Positions 25,088 through 34,406 of a DNA stretch of 64,000 nucleotides are shown here, in pieces. The position numbers and the translations under genes are program-made. The notes under the pieces were generated by a model, which was not told the origin of the DNA, made no database searches, and was given only the letters and a program-made list of their open reading frames with translations. Source of the stretch: Selenomonadales bacterium (GTDB lineage: Bacteria; Bacillota; Negativicutes; Sporomusales; UBA7701); contig JARKPR010000039.1 of assembly GCA_029975165.1 (NCBI GenBank), positions 1-64,000 of the forward strand. Reading direction: 5' to 3'. The number at the start of each line of letters is the position of its first letter. Positions within the stretch are counted from its first letter, which is position 1.

Positions 25088-25645
25088 CTATCTGTCGATG
25101 CCGTGTTCCTGGAACAGCCGGCGCAAATTCTTCAAGGCCCGCTGCTGCAGCATCTTCACGGCCGCTTCCGTCTTGCCCATCAGCCTGGCCGTCTCCTGCA
25201 GCGACAGGGCCGCGTAAATCCTCAGCTCCACCGTTTGCCGCTGTTCGGCCGGCAGCATGGCTACCATGCGGCCGATGCTCTCCCGCCGCTCGCGGGACAG
25301 CGCGCTGTCCTCGGGCAGCGGCGCCGGGTCGGCCAGCGGCTCCGGGAAATCGGCCAGCGCCACGACCTGCGGCGACCGGCCTTTCTTCCGCCAGTAGTCG
25401 GTAACGAGGTTCAGCGTTATCCGCCCGAGATAGGTCTTGAAGGCCGCGCCCGTGTCCCGGTAGCCGGGCAGGGCCCGAAAAACCTTCAGAAAGGTCTCCT
25501 GGGCTATTTCCTGGGCGTCCTCGCTGTTGCCGGTCTTGAGGCACGCCAGGCGGAAAACCGGCTGCCAGTAGCCGGTTATGAGCGCTTCAAGCGCCGCTTT
25601 GTCGCCGTCGCGCGCCTTGGCAATCAGCGCCTGCTCGTCGGACAC
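25088..25645 (-). CDS. ECF-type RNA polymerase sigma factor
   Basis: About 185 residues with region 2 (YWQPVFRLACLKTGNSEDAQ-EIAQETFLKVF, the DxxQETF-type core), a linker, and region 4 (MLPAEQRQTVELRIYAALSL-QETARLMGKTEAAVKML). Four possible starts sit together (25657 GTG, 25654 ATG, 25648 GTG, 25645 GTG). The ribosome site GAGGTGAT overlaps the first two, so GTG 25648 or 25645, six to nine bases downstream, is preferred. The partner anti-sigma gene follows at once. The pair probably senses an envelope condition; the neighbouring PrcB-like secreted protein could be a target, but no matching promoter was identified. Confidence 0.9.
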   Translation of the reverse strand: MSDEQALIAKARDGDKAALEALITGYWQPVFRLACLKTGNSEDAQEIAQETFLKVFRALPGYRDTGAAFKTYLGRITLNLVTDYWRKKGRSPQVVALADFPEPLADPAPLPEDSALSRERRESIGRMVAMLPAEQRQTVELRIYAALSLQETARLMGKTEAAVKMLQQRALKNLRRLFQEHGIDR

Positions 25646-25885
25646 CACGCACATCACCTCGGAGGAAAACTGACCGCGTTCTCAATCTTCCCACCCGGCG
25701 GTGAAATCATGCCTGCCCGAGGCTTTACCGTTTGCTCAATTAAACGCCGGGCAGAAAAAAAAGTAACGCCGGGGGGCAAAAAAAGCAGCTCGGGGGCTGC
25801 GAGGGGCAAACTATAGGCAGGCCGGCGGCCGGGAAATGGCCGCAGAGGCCGGAATATGGCGGCCCGGTGGGCGGGGAGGCGGACG

Positions 25886-26107
25886 ATGGACTACGCGGCG
25901 GCGATCGAGGCGGAGCTGGCGGTGCTGCGGCACCTGGGGTACACGGAGCCGGAAGTGGCGCGGGTTATCGGCATTTACAGCGGCTACGCGAGCTGGGAGG
26001 GGTTGTCGCAAAACCAGCGGCGGCGGCTGGCGGCCGACCTAAAACGGCACGCCGGCATCGCCCGCCGCTGGCATTTCGCGCTGGCCGGGAGCCCTGGCAT
26101 ACTCTGA
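25886..26107 (+). CDS. small hypothetical protein
   Basis: A 73-residue helical protein (YAAAIEAELAVLRHLGYTEP, then VARVIGIYSGYASWEGLSQN, then RRRLAADLKRH). It is not recognised; the spacing of hydrophobic residues suggests three or four short helices, perhaps HTH-like. GGGGAGG lies six bases before ATG 25886; the upstream extension of the frame lacks such a site. It converges with the glucosaminidase gene. Confidence 0.5.
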   Translation: MDYAAAIEAELAVLRHLGYTEPEVARVIGIYSGYASWEGLSQNQRRRLAADLKRHAGIARRWHFALAGSPGIL

Positions 26108-26166
26108 CAAAAGCACTGGCAAATACGAACATTTGCCTCTGGCATGCATCTGGCAGGAGGAAAATT

Positions 26167-26859
26167 TTAGCCGTCGCCTTTTATGTAGGCAATTATTTTG
26201 ACGATTTTTTCGCCGTAGCCGACGCCGGGGATGGCCCACTTGCCGCCGAGGCTCTCCCAGGAGTAGCACTGGGCGAAGGAGTGGGGCAGGGAGCGGACGA
26301 TCTCGTAGCGCGGGTCGACGATCGGTTTTAGCGGCTCGCGGGCGGTGGCGTACGCCAGGAGGTGCTGGATGTGGGCCCGCACGCCGATGCGGGCGGACTC
26401 GAACCAGACGCCGCGGGCGCCACCGGTGGTGCCGAGGCCGGCGAAGTTGTTCTGGGTGGGCAGCACGTCGCCGCCGAACCGGAAATAGCCGGTCTCGAGG
26501 ATGGCCTGGGCCATGGCGAGGTCGGGACGGACGCCTTCGTGGCCCGCTTCTTCCCAGTAGAGGTCGACGAGTTCTTCGAGGTTGCAGGTGAGCTTGGGCA
26601 GCGGGTTGTAGCGGCGGATGAAGTTCACCATTTGCTCCTTGGTGACTTCGGCCGGCCCGAAGATCGGCGTATGGCCCTTGGGAGCCTGCTTTACGGGCGC
26701 CGGTTCGAGTTTGGGCGGTTCCTTGAGGATGGCCATTATGCGGTCGTAGAATCCCTGGCCGGCAGGACGGCCGGCGCCTTCGGGGGAAGCCTGGACGGGG
26801 ACGGCGACGAGGAGGAGGGCCAGGCTGACGAGCAAGGCAATCTGTCGTGCAGGCGGCAT
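26167..26859 (-). CDS. exported glucosaminidase-domain peptidoglycan hydrolase
   Basis: The 230-residue protein has a signal peptide (ALLVSLALLLVAVPVQA) and a glucosaminidase domain (about 75-225). RPDLAMAQAILETGYFRFGG carries the catalytic Glu in the ILETGYF position, followed by NNFAGLGTTGG and the Tyr/His-rich end AQCYSWESLGGKW. The fold is that of FlgJ/LytG-type cell-wall hydrolases that cut N-acetylglucosaminyl bonds. A role in growth or sporulation is possible. It stands alone, with a short Pro-rich linker after the signal. Confidence 0.87.
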   Translation of the reverse strand: MPPARQIALLVSLALLLVAVPVQASPEGAGRPAGQGFYDRIMAILKEPPKLEPAPVKQAPKGHTPIFGPAEVTKEQMVNFIRRYNPLPKLTCNLEELVDLYWEEAGHEGVRPDLAMAQAILETGYFRFGGDVLPTQNNFAGLGTTGGARGVWFESARIGVRAHIQHLLAYATAREPLKPIVDPRYEIVRSLPHSFAQCYSWESLGGKWAIPGVGYGEKIVKIIAYIKGDG

Positions 26860-26960
26860 GGTTCACCTCATTTGCATGTTGGCGGTAACCGGAAAATTCC
26901 CCACGGCCGGCCGATAATCCTGCCGCCGGGCCGATTATCAATTTCTGCTGGACGGAAAAA

Positions 26961-26978
26961 ACCGGGCTGTTGCCCGGT
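26961..26978 (-). terminator. terminator after the PilZ gene
   Basis: ACCGGGC-TGTT-GCCCGGT followed on the minus strand by TTTTT, ten bases beyond the stop codon. Confidence 0.82.
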
Positions 26979-26987
26979 ATGGCCTGC

Positions 26988-27527
26988 TTACATGCGCCGG
27001 CGCAGGTCCTGGCGGCCGGAACGGTACATGCGGCAGTAGCGCTTGCCGCAGTCCGGCTTGTAGCAGGCGCGGCAGGCTTCCTTGTCGCCGCAATCGGCGC
27101 AGCGGCAGTTGGCGCAGGTGATGGGCTGGTTGACGGAGCCGGCGTTGTCCTTGATGCTGTAGAACGAGCTGGGCTGCGTGTCGCGCACCGAGGAGAGGGT
27201 GACGAATTTGATGATGTCTTCCTGGGTGACGGGGTTTATGGATGTGAACTGGCAGCCGATGTCGTAGGTGCCGCTCTTGTTTTTCACCGCGCGGACGACT
27301 TCGACGGTGCCGCGCACCTTGCGGTCGGCGAGCTGGAAGACGAGGTCGAGCTTCGTGCCGACCGGAAAGGCGAATTTGCTGCTATAGCGCAGGCCGCCGG
27401 CGCTGATGTCCTCGAGGGGCAGCTGGTAGCTGCGCCGCAGGTGCACGCCCTGGGGGGTGGTGAACCCGACGGCGGTGATGACTGATTTGAGGTTTACGCG
27501 GCGGAATTTCCTCTGATTCGGGGTCAT
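26988..27527 (-). CDS. PilZ-domain protein with cysteine-rich C-terminal tail
   Basis: The 179-residue protein has a PilZ domain at about 1-115 with the c-di-GMP motif RKFRR (R6, R9, R10) and the second motif DISAGGL. After a short linker (TQPSSFYSIKDN) comes a tail with eight cysteines in about 28 residues (CANCRC, ADCGDKEAC, RACYKPDCGKRYC), suited to binding zinc or Fe-S. ATG 27527 has AAGGAGGG upstream; a GTG/ATG further up lacks support. It should respond to c-di-GMP; the tail's partner is unknown. Confidence 0.85.
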   Translation of the reverse strand: MTPNQRKFRRVNLKSVITAVGFTTPQGVHLRRSYQLPLEDISAGGLRYSSKFAFPVGTKLDLVFQLADRKVRGTVEVVRAVKNKSGTYDIGCQFTSINPVTQEDIIKFVTLSSVRDTQPSSFYSIKDNAGSVNQPITCANCRCADCGDKEACRACYKPDCGKRYCRMYRSGRQDLRRRM

Positions 27528-27696
27528 GGCGCCACCCTCCTTCCCTGGGGTTTTACAGCCCTTCCCTGGTCTGAACAAATTCCTTCTACTTATATTTTCG
27601 TCATTCGCGCCGAAATCTTAAGCGCTTGCCCTTAGGCCGCGGGAGGATACAAGCCGCCGCGGGGCGAAGACTTTGTATACCGAAAGGGGGCAGGAG

Positions 27697-28833
27697 ATGG
27701 AGAAATTGGATGTGGCAATCGTCGGCGCGGGGGTGGTCGGCTTGGCGGTGGCGGCGGAGATCGCCCGCCGGCACGAGGAGCTGGAGACGATCGTGCTGGA
27801 GCGCCACGGCAAGTTCGGCCAGGATACCTCGAGCCGCAACAGCGAGGTTCTGCACGCCGGGATTTATTACCCGGCCGGCAGCCTGAAGGCCAGGCTGTGC
27901 GTGGCCGGCAACGCGATGATGCACGATTTCTGCGCCCGGCACGACGTGCCCCACCAGCGGCTGGGCAAGCTGATCGTCGCCCGCGACGAGACGGAGCTCG
28001 CGGTGATCGAGAGGGCTTACGAACAGGGGACGGCCAACGGGGTTCCTGGGCTGACGCTGCTCGACAAGGCGGCGGCGGCCAGGCTGGAGCCGCATATCAC
28101 GGCGGCGGGAGCGCTGTATTCGGAATCGACCGGCATCGTCGACAGCCACAAGCTGATGGCGCGGCTGGAGCGGCTGGCGACGGCCGGCGGGGCGATGCTG
28201 GCCTACAAGCACGCGGTGACCGGCGTAAAGCCGGTGGCGGACGGCTACGAGGTGACGTTCGTCGGTCCGGACGGGCGCGAGGACGCCATCGGCTGCCGCT
28301 GGCTGATAAACTGCGCCGGGCTGTACGCCGACAGGATCGCCGCGCTGTGCGGCATTGATACGGCGGCGGACGGCTACGAAATCAACCATGTCAAGGGCGA
28401 GTATTTTTCGGTGGCGATGGGCAAGTCGAGACTGGTGACCCACTTGATCTACCCGCCGCCCCTGCCGGGACTGAAGGGGCTGGGGACGCACGTGACGAAG
28501 AGCCTCGACGGCCGGGCCAGGCTGGGCCCGAATGTCGCCGCGACGGCCGGGCCGGAGGACTACGACGTCGACGCCGGCCATCTGGAGGAATTCTACCGGG
28601 CGGCGGCGACCTACCTGCCGTTCATCGAGCGCGACGACCTGGCGCCGGATATGGCGGGGGTGCGGCCGAAGCTGAAGACGAAGGGCGCGGAGGTGGCGGA
28701 TTTCATCATCCGCCACGAGACGGAGCGGGGCCTGCCGGGGCTGATAAGCCTCGTCGGCATGGAGTCGCCGGGGCTGACGTCCTGCCTGGCGATCGCCGCT
28801 TATGTGGCCGATATGGTGGATATGGGACTGTAG
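27697..28833 (+). CDS. FAD-dependent oxidoreductase, L-2-hydroxyglutarate oxidase-like
   Basis: The 378-residue DAO-family protein has the N-terminal dinucleotide motif VAIVGAGVVGLAVA, then SRNSEVLHAGIYYPAGSLKA and VKGEYFS, and ends with GLISLVGMESPGLTSCLAIA. This pattern is typical of LhgO/YgaF, which oxidises L-2-hydroxyglutarate to 2-oxoglutarate and passes electrons to quinone, and also of related glycerol-3-phosphate dehydrogenases. ATG 27697 has AAAGGGGG about eight bases upstream; an in-frame TTG start 24 bases earlier is unlikely. Single gene with terminator. Confidence 0.83.
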   Translation: MEKLDVAIVGAGVVGLAVAAEIARRHEELETIVLERHGKFGQDTSSRNSEVLHAGIYYPAGSLKARLCVAGNAMMHDFCARHDVPHQRLGKLIVARDETELAVIERAYEQGTANGVPGLTLLDKAAAARLEPHITAAGALYSESTGIVDSHKLMARLERLATAGGAMLAYKHAVTGVKPVADGYEVTFVGPDGREDAIGCRWLINCAGLYADRIAALCGIDTAADGYEINHVKGEYFSVAMGKSRLVTHLIYPPPLPGLKGLGTHVTKSLDGRARLGPNVAATAGPEDYDVDAGHLEEFYRAAATYLPFIERDDLAPDMAGVRPKLKTKGAEVADFIIRHETERGLPGLISLVGMESPGLTSCLAIAAYVADMVDMGL

Positions 28834-28836
28834 GGA

Positions 28837-28868
28837 AATGCCCAAGGCTTTCGCCGGCTTTGGGCATT
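28837..28868 (+). terminator. terminator after the oxidoreductase gene
   Basis: AATGCCCAA and TTGGGCATT form the outer stem, followed by GTTTTA, immediately behind the stop codon. Confidence 0.75.
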
Positions 28869-28932
28869 GTTTTATGTCCTCGGCAATACATGGCGACTGC
28901 GGGCGGGAGGGAGTATCAAAGCCGGCTGAATA

Positions 28933-29748
28933 TTACACTTTGGGAATATTTTTGCCGTAGAAAATCTCCGCCATTTCTTTTTTCAAGCGCTGCTTGATTT
29001 TTTTCTTCTCACCCGCCAGCAGCTCTTTTTTGGCCGTACCGAACAGATAGTTATCCAAATCGAATTCTTTGAGCAGCATCTTGGTGTGAAAGATATTCTC
29101 CTGATAGACGTTGACGTCGATCATCTGGTAGATGTCGCGCGTCTCTTTGGCGATATAGTTTTGAATCGAGTTTATTTTATGGTCGATGAAAAACTTTTTG
29201 CCGGCGACATCGCGCGTAAAGCCTCTTACCCGGTAATCGACGATCACGATGTCGGAGCTGAAGCAATTTATCAAATAGTTGAGGGCCTTGAGGGGGGAGA
29301 TTTCCCCGCAGGTCGAAACGTCGATATCGGCGCGGAAGGTGCTGATGCCTTTGTCGGGGTGGCTTTCCGGATAGGTGTGCACGGTGATGTGGCTTTTGTC
29401 GAGATGGGCGACAATCGCATTATCGTTGTCGTTCGGTTCCGGCGCATTTTCCGCCTCGCCGGCGGTTCCCTTATGGCTGCCTTCGGAAATGAGCATGGTG
29501 ACGCTGGCGCCCTGGGGGTCATAATCCTGCCGGGCGATATTTAAAATATTCGCGCCGATAATGTCGGCAACCTCGGTGAGAATACCTGTCAGCCTTTCGG
29601 CGTTATATTCCTCGTCGATGTAGTCGATGTATTCGTTTCGGTGTTGCTGGCTTTTGGCGTAACAAATGTCATACATGTTGAAGCTCAGGGTTTTGGTCAG
29701 GTTGTTGAATCCATACAGCTGCAATTTTTTCAATGCTTTAACTTCCAA
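28933..29748 (-). CDS. speD: S-adenosylmethionine decarboxylase, E. coli-type
   Basis: The 271-residue proenzyme matches the long bacterial SpeD (about 264 residues). S119 in [13 protein letters not shown] is the self-cleavage serine that becomes the pyruvoyl group; [20 protein letters not shown] follows. It makes decarboxylated SAM for spermidine synthesis. No speE is adjacent. Translation probably starts at TTG 29748, six bases after AAGGTGG. GC is clearly lower than in the flanking genes. Confidence 0.94.
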   Translation of the reverse strand: MEVKALKKLQLYGFNNLTKTLSFNMYDICYAKSQQHRNEYIDYIDEEYNAERLTGILTEVADIIGANILNIARQDYDPQGASVTMLISEGSHKGTAGEAENAPEPNDNDNAIVAHLDKSHITVHTYPESHPDKGISTFRADIDVSTCGEISPLKALNYLINCFSSDIVIVDYRVRGFTRDVAGKKFFIDHKINSIQNYIAKETRDIYQMIDVNVYQENIFHTKMLLKEFDLDNYLFGTAKKELLAGEKKKIKQRLKKEMAEIFYGKNIPKV

Positions 29749-29783
29749 ATTTGTCCACCTTCATAATTAAATCTGTTATGTCT

Positions 29784-29789
29784 ATTATA
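29784..29789 (-). promoter_or_regulatory. -10 element of speD
   Basis: A perfect TATAAT on the minus strand lies 36 bases upstream of the speD start in an AT-rich gap. The -35 region is poor. Confidence 0.45.
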
Positions 29790-29877
29790 ATGGAAACTTG
29801 GTAAAAGTAATTGTAAAAAGTGCATTAATAATTGTTTTTGTGAAAAAAAGTGCCAACGGCATGCAATGTAATTTCAG

Positions 29878-29907
29878 AGCACCCGCGAAACCGGCTTCGC
29901 GGGTGCT
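29878..29907. other. hairpin between speD and the TIGR04076 gene
   Basis: AGCACCCGCGAA and TTCGCGGGTGCT form a perfect 12-base-pair stem over ACCGGC. Neither side has a convincing T run, and it lies just upstream of the plus-strand promoter, between divergent genes. It may be a protein-binding or insulator-like palindrome, or a leftover terminator. Confidence 0.5.
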
Positions 29908-29918
29908 TGGCTGCGGCG

Positions 29919-29927
29919 TGCTATAAT
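29919..29927 (+). promoter_or_regulatory. extended -10 promoter of the TIGR04076 gene
   Basis: TGCTATAAT is a perfect extended -10, 35 bases before the start codon. Confidence 0.6.
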
Positions 29928-29961
29928 GGTAGCAGCGGAAAAGATGGGAGGAGGCTGCGAT

Positions 29962-30297
29962 ATGGCTGCTGCCAAGTATGCCGATGTCAGGATAACGGTT
30001 TTGAAAAAGCTGGAGGTCCCGGATATCCACCGGGAATACGCCGCCGAGGGCGTGCATGCCACCTGCGTCAAATGCAGGGAGGGGCACGAATATGTGTGCC
30101 GGAATGTCCAGAAGCCCGACGGGTTTTGCAGTTGGGCGTGGGTAACCGTTCAGGACAAGGTGGTTTTTCTGGCGTTGGGCCATGATTATCCCTGGATCAA
30201 GCCGCAAGGGGTGGAGATTGTCTGCTGTGCCGATGGGCTGCATCCTGTGCTTTATAAGCTGGAAAGGATCGCGCCGGCGGAACAGCGGGCGGTCTAG
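29962..30297 (+). CDS. TIGR04076-family protein
   Basis: The 111-residue protein fits the TIGR04076 family of small anaerobe proteins: DVRITVLKKLEV at the start, TCVKCREGHEYV, then PDGFCSWAWVTVQDKVVFLA and GVEIVCCADGLHPVLYKLER. Conserved cysteines (about residues 37, 40, 48, 59 and the CC pair near 89) could bind metal. The function is unknown. ATG 29962 has GGGAGGAGG at suitable distance; earlier in-frame ATGs lie inside the promoter region. Confidence 0.8.
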   Translation: MAAAKYADVRITVLKKLEVPDIHREYAAEGVHATCVKCREGHEYVCRNVQKPDGFCSWAWVTVQDKVVFLALGHDYPWIKPQGVEIVCCADGLHPVLYKLERIAPAEQRAV

Positions 30298-30378
30298 CGG
30301 CACCGACGACAGGCCAAGGGCGGCGGGAATGCCAAGGGATTAGCGGCGCTGGGGGAGGCACGGACGGGGTCGCCCGGC

Positions 30379-31716
30379 TTAATCGACGGCGAACCGGTTG
30401 CTGCCGATGAGCGTCTCCAGGAGCGACCGGCCGTCGGAAAGCGGCAACGAGACGTCGCTGAGGACGACCCGCATGACGGCCACCTTGCGCTGCGAGCCGG
30501 GGTCGCGGTAGGCGGGCAGGGCGTGGATGACGTAGGCGCGGCTTTGATCCCCGCCGACGTAGAGGACGACATGGTAGGCGGTGAACAGGGCGTCTCCCGG
30601 TTCGAGGGCCCGGATCGCTTTGCTCTTGGCCGCGGGCGTCAGGCCGCGGTAGTCTTCGGCCTGGCCCGCCGCGGCCAGCTGCTGGTCGGCGTTGCGCGGC
30701 AGGAGGATGCCGAAGGTGCGGTAGACGTCCATGACGAAGGCGGAGCAGTCGACGCCTTCGTACAGGCCGCCCCAGCCATAGCGGACGCCTTTCATTTTGA
30801 AGGCCTGGCGGAGGAGGTTTTCCCGGGTGAACGGCAGGTAGCCGCGGACTACGTCGGCACCGGACGGCAGAGTAACCTGCCGGAAAACGACCGTGCCGTC
30901 GCCGCCGCGGGCGGGCAGCTCGACCCGGTACCCGCGGGCAGCGTCGCCGCCGGCGAGCGGCAGCCGCGCGCCCATCGCGAAGAAAAGCGGCCTGGCGTCG
31001 TCACCGACTTGAACCCGTAGGTTTTTGCCGGTGACGACGAGGAAATCGGGCCGGGACGCGTAGGCCAGCCAGACCTCGCGGCCGAGAGCGAGGGCGACGT
31101 CGCCGGCGGCGACCCAGCCGCGGTAGTTGCGCACCTGGACGTAGTACCAGCGGCCATCGCGGCTTTGGTGCAGGACGAGCAGCGGCTCGGCCGGGTCGAC
31201 GATCGTTTCCTGGAAGGTGTCGAATTCGCTGTCGCCGGGGCTGTCGAAGACCCCCTGGGCGGTGGGGAACCGCCTGACGCTGGCCCGCGTGACCGCGAAG
31301 GCATAGCGCACGTCGTTGCTGTCCTTTATGCCGGCGAGATTAACCTGCTCCTGCAGGGCCGTGAAGAAGGAGGCGGGCACGGGACTGCCGCCGCTGTACA
31401 CCGCCCTGGCGGGAAGCTTCGCCTGCCGGAGCATGTAGGTCAGGACCTTTTTGTCCAGCGCCTGCGGGTAGGCCGTCAGGTCGTAGACCAGCGGCGGCAT
31501 ATGCTGGCGGACCGCCGTGTTGAACGCGTCGATGCCGACCTTGTCCAGAATGAGCCGGTTTTTGTCGGCCAATTTATCGGCCCAGTACCGCGCATCCTCC
31601 ATCGCCGGGGCAACATTGGGCAGCCTGTCGTCCGGGCCAGGAGCGGCCAAGGCCGGCAGGACGACGGCCAGGGCGGCGAGTATGGCGGCGAAAATGATCG
31701 TTTGGCGGATGAGCAT
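30379..31716 (-). CDS. exported SH3/NlpC-P60 cell-wall endopeptidase
   Basis: The 445-residue protein has a signal peptide (IIFAAILAALAVVLPALA). A middle region holds SH3b-like domains (about 165-290, WYYVQVRNYRGWVAAGDVAL). The C-terminal NlpC/P60 domain has its cysteine in GVDCSAFVMDVYRTFG, a histidine in LFTAYHVVLYVGG and a third polar residue near VIHALPAY. It should cut peptide stems of peptidoglycan in the envelope. It converges with the TIGR04076 gene with only 81 bases between and no clear terminator. Confidence 0.88.
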   Translation of the reverse strand: MLIRQTIIFAAILAALAVVLPALAAPGPDDRLPNVAPAMEDARYWADKLADKNRLILDKVGIDAFNTAVRQHMPPLVYDLTAYPQALDKKVLTYMLRQAKLPARAVYSGGSPVPASFFTALQEQVNLAGIKDSNDVRYAFAVTRASVRRFPTAQGVFDSPGDSEFDTFQETIVDPAEPLLVLHQSRDGRWYYVQVRNYRGWVAAGDVALALGREVWLAYASRPDFLVVTGKNLRVQVGDDARPLFFAMGARLPLAGGDAARGYRVELPARGGDGTVVFRQVTLPSGADVVRGYLPFTRENLLRQAFKMKGVRYGWGGLYEGVDCSAFVMDVYRTFGILLPRNADQQLAAAGQAEDYRGLTPAAKSKAIRALEPGDALFTAYHVVLYVGGDQSRAYVIHALPAYRDPGSQRKVAVMRVVLSDVSLPLSDGRSLLETLIGSNRFAVD

Positions 31717-31887
31717 GGCCTGTACCTCACTTCCGGCGGCCGGGGATTATTGCCGGGGAATATTTTGTCTGTTTCTCCGCCGGCGTGCCGACTCCCTGCA
31801 AGGGGGGAGGGGGAGGGATGGAGATACACCTCTATATACCAGGATATACTATAAGAACAAAAGGGGCTCATTGGGAGGGTGTACGTT

Positions 31888-31980
31888 TTGAGCATTACCG
31901 AATTTGCCATTAATGATTTGCGAAAGGCCGGTCTGAACAAGCGTGCCTTGATTGGCAACGCAGACCGCCTGCGGCAATAA
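31888..31980 (+). CDS. 30-residue ORF upstream of the CDP-alcohol phosphotransferase
   Basis: TTG 31888, nine bases behind GGGAGGG, opens a 30-codon frame (SITEFAINDLRKAGLNKRAL, then IGNADRLRQ). It ends eight bases before the next gene's ATG. That next gene has only a weak ribosome site, so the short frame may be a translation-coupling leader, or it may be the surviving N-terminus of a lost gene. Not recognised. Confidence 0.4.
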   Translation: MSITEFAINDLRKAGLNKRALIGNADRLRQ

Positions 31981-31988
31981 GCATCAGG

Positions 31989-32549
31989 ATGTTTTCTGAT
32001 TCTTTGAGGCACCTGCCCAATATCCTATCCTGCGCCCGTATCTTCCTGTCATTGGCGCTGCTGCTTGTTCTTGATAAACTGGCTGTGTTTTTAACCCTTT
32101 ATCTGTTATGCGGTCTGACTGATATAGCTGACGGCGTTATTGCCCGCAGGCTTAACGCTGAAACCAGGCTTGGCGCAAAGCTGGACAGCTTGGGGGACTT
32201 GGTGTTTTTCAACGTTGCGCTGTTGATGCTTATACCGCTACTTGGTGGAGAAAATGGCTTATTATTACTCTTTGTCATTGTCTTTGTCATCATTATTCGC
32301 GCTGCAAACTTGATTATTGCGAGGGTAAAATTCAGGCAATGGGGTATGGTACACACTATTTTGAACAAGCTCACAGGATTTGCTCTTTTTATCGCCCTGC
32401 CAGCCTGCGTGTTGACGGCTTCCTTGCCTCTTATAATCATCATCCCGCCGAGCATTATGGCGATTCTTTCGGCAGTGGAAGAAAGCACGATCCTATTAAC
32501 ATCAAAAATATATAACGCCAACAGGAAGAGCATCTTTGTACCGGAGTAG
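31989..32549 (+). CDS. CDP-alcohol phosphatidyltransferase family protein
   Basis: The 186-residue membrane protein carries the full CDP-alcohol motif D-xx-DG-xx-AR-x8-G-xxx-D-xxx-D in LTDIADGVIARRLNAETRLG and AKLDSLGD, plus four to six membrane segments. Such enzymes transfer a phosphatidyl group from CDP-diacylglycerol to glycerol phosphate, serine or inositol-type alcohols; the acceptor here is unknown. The gene is markedly richer in A/T and in Ile/Leu codons such as ATT and CTT than its surroundings, suggesting transfer from another source. No good ribosome site precedes its ATG. Confidence 0.85.
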   Translation: MFSDSLRHLPNILSCARIFLSLALLLVLDKLAVFLTLYLLCGLTDIADGVIARRLNAETRLGAKLDSLGDLVFFNVALLMLIPLLGGENGLLLLFVIVFVIIIRAANLIIARVKFRQWGMVHTILNKLTGFALFIALPACVLTASLPLIIIIPPSIMAILSAVEESTILLTSKIYNANRKSIFVPE

Positions 32550-32660
32550 TTGACGAAGCTTGCCGCCGTCGTTTAATGACACTAGGGGGTGTCCTTGAAC
32601 TTGTAACCCGCCAGGTAAGGGGCGAGTATGGGCACAAAACTTGATAAAGCAAAAGTAAAA

Positions 32661-32678
32661 CCCGGCTTTTCGGCCGGG
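32661..32678 (-). terminator. terminator after the chemoreceptor gene
   Basis: CCCGGC and GCCGGG pair, flanked by AAA and TTT; on the minus strand the sequence continues TTTTACTTTTGC. Confidence 0.78.
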
Positions 32679-32702
32679 TTTGTAGTTGACAATTGCCCGC
32701 CT

Positions 32703-34406
32703 TTATACGCGGAACCTGGTGACTGCCGACTGGAGGTCTTGGGCCAGCTTGGCCAGCGCCTGGCTGGAGGCGGCGATTTCTTCCATTGAGGCCAGTTGCT
32801 CCTCGGTGGCGGCGGAAACGCTCTGGGATTCTCCTGCGGAGGCCTTGCTGAGCGCGTCGATCTTTTTGACCGAGCCGACAATCTGCTGGCTGCCGCTCGC
32901 CATTTGCTGGATGGCTGCCGAAACTTCCCTTACCTGGCTGGAGACCCGCGCTATCAGTTCGACGATTTCCTGAAACGCCTGGCCGGCAGCGTGCACCATT
33001 TCCGTCCCGGTCCGCACTTCCCGCGTACCGTCGTTCATGGCCACGACGGCTTTATCGGTGTCTGCCTGGATTTCTCCGATCATGTCGGCGATCTGCTTGG
33101 CGGCCTCCTGCGACTGTTCGGCCAGCTTGCGGACCTCTTCGGCGACAACCGCGAACCCCCGGCCTTGTTCTCCTGCCCGCGCCGCCTCGATGGCGGCGTT
33201 AAGAGCCAGCAAGTTTGTTTGCCCGGCGATGCCGGAAATAGTATTGACAATCTGGCCGATCTCTTTTGATCGCTCGCCAAGCTTGGCCACGACCGCGGCC
33301 GATTTGTTTACGGTGTCTTCGACATGGGTCATCTGGGCAACGGCGTCCTTAACAGCCTTGCCGCCGTCATTGGCCCTTTCCGTGGCGCGGGCCGATTGCC
33401 CGGCAACCTGGTTGGTGTTGGCAGCCACCTGTTGTATGCCGGCCGACATCTGCTCGACTACGGCGGCAGTCTCATTGGCCGCCGCTAACTGCTCGTTGGC
33501 GCCGTTGGCTACGGTGGTGATCGAAGAGGCAATTTGGTCGGCTGCCTTGGCGGACTGCTCCGAGTTGGTGGTGAGTTCTGCGGACGATGCCGTTAATGTA
33601 TCGGCACTGCTCTTAAGTTGGCCCACAATACCGCGCAGGGCGCGCTTCATGCTTATGATGGCTTCAGCCATATCGCCGATTTCGTCGTTGCGCGTGGCGC
33701 GAAGGTCCGGTCTGGTCAAATCCAGCGACCCGACCGCCGATACTTCGGTTTTCAGGTTGTTGAGGCGGGCAGTCATCCTTCGGCTGTAAATAACGACGAT
33801 TAGTATTACTAAAATCGTTACCGTTACGCCGGCCATCATGCCGATTTTACTTTGTGCCCTGGATTGATCGATGAGGAATTGGCCGTCGGCATTGACGGAA
33901 TCGCCTTGTTTTTTGGCAACGACGACGAATTGGGCATCGATCTGGTCGACCAAGTGTCGCCCCGCAGTCAGCACTTTGTTTATGTCGGGATCATTATTCT
34001 TTTTTGCTGCTATCGCTTTATCGCCGATTACAAGATAGTCGGCCAGCAGTTTTTCCAATCGGCCACTGTCTTCGTCCCTGCTTTGCGCTGTCGCATTGTA
34101 TTTTTTTACCGTTTCATAGCTATTGGTAAAATTATTGCGATACCCCTGCTCATATTGCGCCTCGCCGTCGGCATAAAACAGAAAACCCCGCATGTTAAGC
34201 AGCGCGCGTGTAAAATCGGTGTGGGCGTCTTTTATCATCATCAATCTTGTGGAGGCAGTGTTGACTTTGTCGCTGTATTCTATTGTCGCGGTTGTCGTGT
34301 TCGCGTAGCTATAGAGCGCATATCCCAGGATTACGAGAAATAATATGATGGTCGCCGCAAAAATGGTGGCAAGTTGGGCAATTATCGGGTACCGTCGCGT
34401 CGTCAT
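32703..34406 (-). CDS. methyl-accepting chemotaxis protein
   Basis: The 567-residue receptor has a first membrane segment (about 10-32), a helical periplasmic sensor of the four-helix-bundle type (about 33-188), a second membrane segment ([14 protein letters not shown]), HAMP, and a signalling domain whose tip reads [43 protein letters not shown] 34406 is nine bases after AAGGAG; an ATG nine bases earlier abuts that site and is unlikely. It is an orphan receptor without che genes nearby. A- and T-richer than neighbouring genes. A second, decayed copy of an MCP tail lies at 41.18 kb. Confidence 0.95.
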   Translation of the reverse strand: MTTRRYPIIAQLATIFAATIILFLVILGYALYSYANTTTATIEYSDKVNTASTRLMMIKDAHTDFTRALLNMRGFLFYADGEAQYEQGYRNNFTNSYETVKKYNATAQSRDEDSGRLEKLLADYLVIGDKAIAAKKNNDPDINKVLTAGRHLVDQIDAQFVVVAKKQGDSVNADGQFLIDQSRAQSKIGMMAGVTVTILVILIVVIYSRRMTARLNNLKTEVSAVGSLDLTRPDLRATRNDEIGDMAEAIISMKRALRGIVGQLKSSADTLTASSAELTTNSEQSAKAADQIASSITTVANGANEQLAAANETAAVVEQMSAGIQQVAANTNQVAGQSARATERANDGGKAVKDAVAQMTHVEDTVNKSAAVVAKLGERSKEIGQIVNTISGIAGQTNLLALNAAIEAARAGEQGRGFAVVAEEVRKLAEQSQEAAKQIADMIGEIQADTDKAVVAMNDGTREVRTGTEMVHAAGQAFQEIVELIARVSSQVREVSAAIQQMASGSQQIVGSVKKIDALSKASAGESQSVSAATEEQLASMEEIAASSQALAKLAQDLQSAVTRFRV

